DNA of 64,000 nucleotides from CAVXNP01 sp963763305 (GTDB lineage Bacteria; Pseudomonadota; Gammaproteobacteria; Xanthomonadales; Rhodanobacteraceae): assembly GCA_963763305.1 (NCBI GenBank), contig CAVXNP010000001.1, forward strand, positions 930,001 through 994,000. Direction: 5' to 3'. The notes beneath the pieces are model-generated. The model saw nothing but the letters and a program-made list of their open reading frames with translations. It was not told the origin of the DNA and searched no databases. Positions 58,176 through 64,000 of the stretch are shown piece by piece. The first letter of the stretch is position 1. The number at the start of each line of letters is the position of its first letter. A program made the position numbers and the translations under genes.

Positions 58176-60017
58176 GTGGGCCTTTCGCTCAGCCCCGAAA
58201 TGATCCTGGTGCTTGCGCTGGTGGGCTTCACCATGCTGATGCTGGTGCTGGAGTGGATCCGCGCCGACATGGTGGCGTTGCTGGTGGTGGTGGTGATCGG
58301 GCTGACCGGGCTGATCCCGTCCGATCGGGTATTCAACGGTTTTGCCGGCAACGCGGTAATCGCGATCATCGCGATCATGATCATGGGCGCGGGACTGGAC
58401 CGTGCCGGAGTACTCGCCCTCACGGCGCAATTCGTGATGCGCATGGCCCGCGGCAAGGAGTCGCGGCTGGGCGTGGTGATCAACTCGGTGGTGAGCCTGT
58501 TCAGCGCGGTCATTCCCAGCCAGGCGCTGGCCGCGCTGATGATTCCGGTGGTCAGCCGGCTGTCCGCTCGCACCGGTGTGCCGATCTCACGGCTGTTGCT
58601 GCCGATGGCGTTCTGCATCCTGGCGGCGACCAACACCACGCTGATCGCCAACTCGCCGCTGATCGTCCTGAACGACCTGATCGCCAGCGCCAACGCCAAC
58701 CTGCCGCCGGGTGCACACACCATCCCCAAGTTCGGCCTGTTCAGCGTGACGCCGGTCGGCCTGGCGCTGGCGGTGGTGGGCGTGCTGTTCTTCTACCTGG
58801 CCGGCCGCCGGCTGCTGCCCGACCGCGAGGACGACCGGCTGAAGGTGACGCCGGGCCGCACCGAAAGCTATTTCGCCGAGACCTACGGGATCGGCGGCGA
58901 CACCGCCGAACTGACCGTGACCGCGGAAAGCCCGCTGGTCGGCATGAGCATCGGCGAAGCGGAGCAACTGCACGGCGCGCCACTGATCCTGGCGATCAAG
59001 AGCGGCAACGACTCGCGCATGGCGCCCCCGGTGGACCACGTGATCTGGGTCGGCTCGGTGCTTGGCGTGCTGGGTCCGCGCGAACTGGTCGGCCGCTTCG
59101 CCAACAACCAGCTGTGCCGGCTGTCGCCGCGGATGCGTCAGCTCGGCGACCTGTTCAACCCCAGCCGTGCCGGCATCTCCGAGGCGGTCATCCCGCCCAG
59201 TTCGCGCTTCATCAAGCAGACCATCGGCAGCCTGCGGCTGCGCAAGCGGCACGGCATCTCGGTGCTGGCGGTGCACCGCGGCGACCAGATCCTGCGTGAG
59301 GACCTGCGCGCGGTAAGCCTGCGCGCCGGCGACACGCTGGTGCTGCATTCGAGCTGGCGCGACCTGGAGCAGGCCTCGGAGGACAAGGACCTGGTGGTGG
59401 TCACCGACGTACCCAAGGAGGAGCAGCGCCCGGGCAAGATCTGGCAGGCGGTGGGTTTCTTCCTGCTGGCCAAGTGCCTGGCCCTGTTCACCAACCTGGA
59501 TCTGTCGGTGGCGATGATGACCGGCGCGATCGGCATGCTGCTGACCGGCGTGCTGAACATGGACGAGGCCTACAAGGCGGTCAACTGGAAGACGATCTTC
59601 GTCACCGCCTGCCTGATTCCGCTGGGCTGGTCGATGGACGCCACCGGCACCGCCGCCTGGCTGGCGCAGGAAGTGCTCGTCTACCTGGGCCACGCAGCGC
59701 CGTGGGTGCTGCAGCTGTCGCTGGCCGTGCTCACGCTGCTGTTCTCGCAGGTGATGTCAAACGTGGGCGCCACGGTGATGATGGTGCCCATCGCCATCAG
59801 CGTGGCGGTGGCTACCGGCGGCAATCCCTCCGCCTATGCGCTGATCGTGGCGGTGTCCTCGTCCAATACCTTCCTGATCAGCTCCGGCCACCCGGCGCTG
59901 ATGATGGTCGCCGGCCCCGGCGGTTACCGCAGCAAGGACTTCCTCCGCGTCGGCATACCGCTGACCCTGACCATCCTGCTGGTGACCCTGATCATCATCA
60001 ACCTGATGTTCCGCTGA
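58176..60017 (+). CDS. SLC13-family permease with two RCK_C (TrkA-C) domains
   Basis: The 613-residue membrane protein has two halves of membrane helices (about 1-210 and 425-613). They flank a cytoplasmic pair of RCK_C domains (about 225-400: TVTAESPLVGMSIGEAEQLH; GISEAVIPPSSRFIKQTIGS). Each membrane half carries a substrate-site motif of the DASS/SLC13 group (LAATNTTLIANSPLIVLND and VAVSSSNTFLISSGHPALMM). Members carry sulfate, dicarboxylates or other anions; the substrate is not evident. The start is GTG (VGLSLSPEM), needed because no ATG fits the first helix. Confidence 0.85.
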   Translation: MGLSLSPEMILVLALVGFTMLMLVLEWIRADMVALLVVVVIGLTGLIPSDRVFNGFAGNAVIAIIAIMIMGAGLDRAGVLALTAQFVMRMARGKESRLGVVINSVVSLFSAVIPSQALAALMIPVVSRLSARTGVPISRLLLPMAFCILAATNTTLIANSPLIVLNDLIASANANLPPGAHTIPKFGLFSVTPVGLALAVVGVLFFYLAGRRLLPDREDDRLKVTPGRTESYFAETYGIGGDTAELTVTAESPLVGMSIGEAEQLHGAPLILAIKSGNDSRMAPPVDHVIWVGSVLGVLGPRELVGRFANNQLCRLSPRMRQLGDLFNPSRAGISEAVIPPSSRFIKQTIGSLRLRKRHGISVLAVHRGDQILREDLRAVSLRAGDTLVLHSSWRDLEQASEDKDLVVVTDVPKEEQRPGKIWQAVGFFLLAKCLALFTNLDLSVAMMTGAIGMLLTGVLNMDEAYKAVNWKTIFVTACLIPLGWSMDATGTAAWLAQEVLVYLGHAAPWVLQLSLAVLTLLFSQVMSNVGATVMMVPIAISVAVATGGNPSAYALIVAVSSSNTFLISSGHPALMMVAGPGGYRSKDFLRVGIPLTLTILLVTLIIINLMFR

Positions 60018-60387
60018 CGCGGGCACACCCGGCCGGGCTCGACCGGGTTGACCCACGCAAAGCTCCCTCGCCGCGCCCCGCCCTCGCGCAACCCGGCGCT
60101 GCGGGCCGCCAGGGCGCGCCACGGCAACGCTTCCGCCGCAAGCCACTGTCGAGCTGGCTGGCCCGGCGCGGCGCACGCCTCTCCGCGGCGACCGCCGAAA
60201 CCTTGACACCGGCTGCACGGCAATCGCCGTAGCCTTTCTCTCGTCCGGGAGGTCATCGGAACTGGGAACGGGGATTCATCCATTGTCATGTCGCATGTGA
60301 GCAAAAAGCCCACAGGCGGCAGCTTTGCCCTAGAGGGGTTCGATCCTCGAAGGCACGGTCAAATCAGGACGATTGTGGGATACACCT
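60018..60387. other. 370-base gap before the WecA-like gene
   Basis: No gene is evident. A -35-like TTGACA occurs at 60203-60208, but no -10 box at a proper distance is seen. The composition becomes less GC-rich from about 60240, which fits a promoter region for the next gene. Confidence 0.4.
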
Positions 60388-61563
60388 ATGCCGTACTTCC
60401 GAATTGCCCTCGCCTGCGTCATGGCAGCGACTTCGTCCACCGTGGCGATCGCCCTGCTTCAACGCTATGCCCAGCCGCTCGGGCTGGTTGACCGCCCCAC
60501 CGACCGCAAGTGCCACGTCGGCAACATTCCATTGATCGGCGGCCTGGCGGCCCTGGTAGGTGTGCTGGTCGGCTCGGCGGTCTACGGCGGCTTCGGGCTT
60601 TTCACCAACGTGTTGCTGGGCACCGCCTGCGTACTGGCGCTGGTCGGTGCACTGGATGACCGCTTCGACCTGAGCGTACGGGGGCGGCTGCTGGTGCAGA
60701 CCGCCGCGGTACTGACCATGGTGGCCAGCACCGGCCTGTACATCCACACGCTCGGGCACGTCTTCGGCTACCAGCTGGACCTGGGCGTGCTGGGCATCCC
60801 GGTGACCGTGGTGGCCGTGATCGGCCTGCTCAACGCATTCAACATGATGGACGGTATCGACGGTCTGGCCGGCTCGCTGGCGCTGGTCAGCATTGGCGCG
60901 ATCATCATGTTCGACGGCTCGCTGCGGTGGGACCGGGTGATTCTTCTGGTGCTGCTGATGTGCGCCCTGATCCCCTACCTGGCCGCCAACCTGGGCCTGG
61001 TCGGTCGCAAGATCTTCCTCGGCGACGCCGGCAGCATGATGGTCGGCTACCTGCTTGCCTGGACGCTGATCCGGCTCAGCCAGCAGTCCTCGCTGGACTC
61101 GCAGCTGTCCACCGTGGACGTACTGTGGTGCGTGGCGCTGCCGGTACTGGACACGCTGTCGGTGATGGTGCGCCGGGTTCGCGAAGGCACTTCGCCGTTC
61201 AAGCCGGACCGGGGGCACATCCACCACCTGCTCCTCAATTCCGGGCTGGGGCCGCGTACCACGCTGGTGGCGCTGGTGGGCCTGGCGATCATGCTGGCCT
61301 TTGTCGGCTCGCTCACCGGCGACCTCGCCCCGGGCAGCAACCTGCTGTCGTTCAGTCTGCTGGCGGCAACCTATGTGATGGTGACCAACCATCTGTGGAC
61401 ACGCCAGCGCACGCCGGCAGCACGCCCGGCTGCACCCCGTCCGGTGGCGCCGCGGTCGCGGCAGAAGTTCCCGCATAACGTCGTGCGACTTCATCCGACG
61501 CAGAACAGCGTTGCATTCAAGAAGAGCATGGGCGGCGCCAAGCGTGGGGCCGCCACCAAGTAG
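60388..61563 (+). CDS. WecA-like undecaprenyl-phosphate glycosylphosphotransferase
   Basis: The 391-residue polytopic enzyme of the MraY/WecA family starts lipid-linked glycan synthesis by moving a sugar-1-phosphate to undecaprenyl phosphate. It has GLVDRPTDRKCHVGNIPLIG, LVGALDDRFDLSVRGRL (Asp pair), FNMMDGIDGLAGSLALV, GRKIFLGDAGSMMVGYLLAW and the sugar-specificity loop PDRGHIHHLLL, which is of the WecA type. The basic tail from about residue 345 is unusual and Pro/Arg-rich. The ATG at 60388 is preferred over a TTG five codons earlier. Confidence 0.9.
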   Translation: MPYFRIALACVMAATSSTVAIALLQRYAQPLGLVDRPTDRKCHVGNIPLIGGLAALVGVLVGSAVYGGFGLFTNVLLGTACVLALVGALDDRFDLSVRGRLLVQTAAVLTMVASTGLYIHTLGHVFGYQLDLGVLGIPVTVVAVIGLLNAFNMMDGIDGLAGSLALVSIGAIIMFDGSLRWDRVILLVLLMCALIPYLAANLGLVGRKIFLGDAGSMMVGYLLAWTLIRLSQQSSLDSQLSTVDVLWCVALPVLDTLSVMVRRVREGTSPFKPDRGHIHHLLLNSGLGPRTTLVALVGLAIMLAFVGSLTGDLAPGSNLLSFSLLAATYVMVTNHLWTRQRTPAARPAAPRPVAPRSRQKFPHNVVRLHPTQNSVAFKKSMGGAKRGAATK

Positions 61564-62628
61564 GGTTCGGCCAGCGTACGGGCCCGCAGGCAAAACACCC
61601 TGCGGAGGAAATGACCGCGCCTCGGAGCTCGACAGGCAGGCTCCGATCCTGCGGGCCAGCCAGCCCCCCTTCGGCGGCTGATCGTTTCCCTACCAGCCTT
61701 GCGGACCTCCTCCTACCAGCCAAGCCATATACCCGCTGCCCTTGCGTCAAAGGCCAGGTGCCGTCCTCAGCGACAGGGGCAGTAAGGTGGCGGACTGACC
61801 GTTGGCGCGGAGGCCGACCCATCTCCGTCCGGACAGCCGCGCAGGCTTCCGCCCCGCTGTGGTGCGTGCCTGCCGTACCCGAGCCCGCCCGTGATGCCGC
61901 GATGCGCGTCTGCGGGAAAATCCGCTGCAAGCCGTCCAGGTAGCCACCAGGGGATGCAGACGCGGCCGCGTGGGGGGCCGTGTGCAGTTGCGGCAGCCAA
62001 GCCGGTGCGGGAGGCGCCAGGGCTGCAAACGACGACGTTGCCGTCCTGCCGGGATGGGAACGCACGCCCGGCTCATGGTAGTGACCAAGGTCCGCGCGAC
62101 AAAAGGCCCACAGGGGCCGGCATGACGCCGCCGTCCTGGTTTCACTGATCCATGCCAGGCAGCTTTTCCGCCCCGTCAGCTGACGCGTGCGATGTTTTGC
62201 TGCCAGCCCCTGGTGTCAGAACCGGAGCCCTGGAATGCTCTGATCGACTGGGCGCAGGCGTCACCGGTTCTGTTTGTTCGCAGGCCACAGGGGCGGCGGT
62301 GAAGGCAGACTGGCTGTCTGTCGAGGCCGCGCACCGCACGCGGGCAGCGACCATGGATGATCACAGCCTTGAGAGGCGAGGAAGGCCTGCGGACAAACAG
62401 AATCGGCCCCAATCGTCTGAATCATATGCAGAAAGGGGTGATGCCGCCTGCGTCTAGTTGATCAGAGCATCCCTTGTAGCACGCGCGTATTGGGTTCTGG
62501 GTGGCAGGCCCATCACTCAACGTGACGTTGATTATCGTAACGATAACCTTCTTCCCTGATGTGATCCTGTGTGATGCGCGATGGAGACCTCTACAGCCGG
62601 GGACCATTTGATCCACTACAAGGCGTAT
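61564..62628. other. About 1.07 kb without a recognisable gene
   Basis: Open frames exist on both strands (for example 62152-62457 plus, 101 codons, and 61517-62065 minus), but none has recognisable motifs or a good ribosome-binding site, and their codon choice differs from neighbours. GC content falls after about 62430. The stretch contains the palindrome at 62532-62546 and probably the promoter of the TupA-like gene. It may be a remnant of a degraded gene. Confidence 0.5.
62532..62546. promoter_or_regulatory. Perfect palindrome before the TupA-like gene
   Basis: TTATCGT-A-ACGATAA has seven-base perfect arms and lies about 85 bases before the start codon in an A+T-rich stretch. It has the look of an operator for a dimeric repressor. 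The regulator is unknown. Confidence 0.45.
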
Positions 62629-63588
62629 ATGAAAAACACCGATACCCCAAGTATCCGCGACAAGCTGGCCGGCGTGCTTTCCTTCCTCCCGGACCAGGTG
62701 TTCTACCAGTACAAGTATGCTGCTGCGCACCACCGATTGTGCAACTTCGCCCGCCCCACCCGGTTTTCCGAAAAGATATTCCACCGCATGCGTTATCCCA
62801 GTCCGCTGTTCTCGCGAATGGCCGACAAGATGGCGGCACGCTCCTATATAGCCGAAAAGGCAGGAAGCCAATACCTGGTTCCGCTCTACCATGACTGCAA
62901 GCGGGTAACTGCTGCGACATTCAGCCACCTGCCCGACACGTTCGTCATGAAGTCGAACCACAGCGTCGGTCAGGTCCGGATCGTGCGCGACAAGAGCAGC
63001 GAGGATCCGCAGGCTCTGGCGGACCTGGCCAATGGCTGGCTCGATGCCGAGTTCCCGATGCGGATGCGCGAGAAACATTATCGTGCGATCCCTCCGAGCA
63101 TCCTTTTCGAGCAAGCACTACTCAATGACGGCAAGCCGCCGGACGACTACAAGTTCAGCGTCTTCAATCCGGCAGGTGGTGCCGAGCCATTCGTTTTCAT
63201 CCAGTACATGCGCGGCCGCTTCGATCAGCTGACCCAGGAGCTTTTCATGGCCGATTGGACGCCGGCCCCGTTCGGCCTCGCGCGCCAGAAATGCCATCGT
63301 GGACCCACTCCGAGGCCACCGCGACTGGACGAGATGCTGGACGTGGCACGCAAGCTGTCCGCGCCCCTGGGCTACCTCAGGGTCGATTTCTACGTGCACG
63401 ACGACCGCGTCTATGTCGGCGAGCTGACCGTCACGCCCGGAGCCGGGCGCTACAAGCTCGATCCCCCGGAATGGGACGTTCTTCTGGGAGAACGATTCGG
63501 GTGGCCAGAGAACCCGCTCCCCGGCAACCTGCCCCCCACGCCTGCGGAGACCACGCACATCTCGTCCGTGGCCAGAACCGCCGAGTAG
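62629..63588 (+). CDS. TupA-like ATP-grasp protein
   Basis: The 319-residue product resembles the ATPgrasp_TupA group found in capsule, teichuronopeptide and exopolysaccharide clusters. It has RPTRFSEKIFHRMRYPSPLF (the typical FSEKI motif), ADKMAARSYIAEKAG, LPDTFVMKSNHSVGQVRIVR (the phosphate-binding KxNHxxG loop), ILFEQALLN, DDYKFSVFN and LRVDFYVHDDRVYVGELTVTPGAG (the metal-binding Glu, here GELT). The ATG at 62629 has AAGG upstream; an ATG at 62581 would add 16 residues. Together with the WecA-like gene it suggests a surface-glycan locus extending beyond the window. Confidence 0.85.
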   Translation: MKNTDTPSIRDKLAGVLSFLPDQVFYQYKYAAAHHRLCNFARPTRFSEKIFHRMRYPSPLFSRMADKMAARSYIAEKAGSQYLVPLYHDCKRVTAATFSHLPDTFVMKSNHSVGQVRIVRDKSSEDPQALADLANGWLDAEFPMRMREKHYRAIPPSILFEQALLNDGKPPDDYKFSVFNPAGGAEPFVFIQYMRGRFDQLTQELFMADWTPAPFGLARQKCHRGPTPRPPRLDEMLDVARKLSAPLGYLRVDFYVHDDRVYVGELTVTPGAGRYKLDPPEWDVLLGERFGWPENPLPGNLPPTPAETTHISSVARTAE

Positions 63589-64000
63589 CACGCATGGCAT
63601 CGGCGTTCGGTCGCGCCTTCGTTCAAACGGCCGCACCCAGTCCCCTCGCTGGCGGCAAGAGCAGTCTCACCCAATGCTCGATCCTCGCCCCGCAGCCCAC
63701 ACCTCATCGACGGTTTGTACGGCTGCGAACGGGAGCAGGCTCACATGCCCGGCGCCGAGAAGGCACGCGCGCTCCATGGGACACGGGCCCGCGCCGAAGC
63801 AGTGACGGGAGGCGACGCAGCCGGCTCGCCGACGGGCCTTTGAAGGTATCTGCCGCGCCACCCGGGCGAAAACCGTCTGGCAGGAGGGGAGAGGACAGAT
63901 CGTGCCGCACGTTCAGCTCGGCAAGCATGAACTCAGGCACGGCCACCGCAACACCGATCTGCAAGTGCAGCGGGCTCGCGTGACGGCAGGGCTTTGATGC
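63589..64000. other. Right end of window, no gene recognised
   Basis: About 410 bases with frames open on both strands but no motif, start signal or repeat that can be supported. A gene may begin beyond the window edge. Confidence 0.4.

Overview
This is 64 kb of GC-rich chromosomal DNA from a gammaproteobacterium. Protein style and gene order (rnpB-rsmI/lpoA-yraN, a complete cbb3 oxidase operon, NodT/HME-RND efflux, ColR/RaxR-like regulator, Xanthomonadales-type REP elements) suggest Xanthomonadales (Lysobacterales), most likely a Rhodanobacter or Dyella relative. The assignment rests on recognition, not on a search. There is no rRNA operon, CRISPR array, insertion sequence or prophage. One tRNA gene is present.

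Layout. 0-13.9 kb: housekeeping genes (RNase P RNA, rsmI, lpoA, yraN, an FAD-linked oxidase, a uracil-DNA-glycosylase-like protein, rhtC, a nucleoside permease, dusB, a glutamate-receptor-like potassium channel, metK, uup). 14.1-20 kb: an outer-membrane/adaptor/pump operon of the heavy-metal RND type. 20.1-21.1 kb: a glutathione S-transferase and a GIY-YIG protein. 21.05-34.1 kb, all on the minus strand: an export module with one HlyD-type adaptor, one MacB/LolD-type ATPase, three consecutive ~800-residue double-FtsX permeases, a broken serine protease, and an NtrC-type regulator with its histidine kinase. A consensus sigma-54 promoter sits directly in front of the adaptor, so the module appears to encode its own control circuit. 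34.2-34.9 kb: six REP elements inside a tandem duplication that also copied the 3' end of ppc. 34.9-39.3 kb: ppc, then an SAH riboswitch and ahcY. 39.4-48.3 kb: ccoNOQP-(small membrane gene)-ccoGHIS-TauE/SafE, with an ANR/FNR box. 48.4-50.8 kb: metF, a secreted protein, ilvE. 51-54.6 kb: an OmpR-type two-component pair with candidate control elements, rimK and rimB. 54.7-64 kb: tRNA-Gly, a FecR/DUF6600-like protein, trmB, an SLC13-type permease, a WecA-like transferase and a TupA-like ATP-grasp protein, the last two perhaps the edge of a surface-polysaccharide region.

Functional threads. metK, ahcY and metF are three steps of the S-adenosylmethionine cycle. ahcY has an SAH riboswitch, while metK and metF share a different upstream sequence element. 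The cbb3 cluster is arranged as one low-oxygen operon with 4-bp translational overlaps at several junctions.

Caution on sequence quality. Many genes contain single-base frameshifts. Wherever the original codons can be restored the change is a one-base insertion, and conserved motifs continue on both sides. The density is extreme between about 20.9 and 29.6 kb. This looks more like uncorrected insertion errors of long-read sequencing than true gene decay, so frameshifted genes are annotated as genes with the shift noted.
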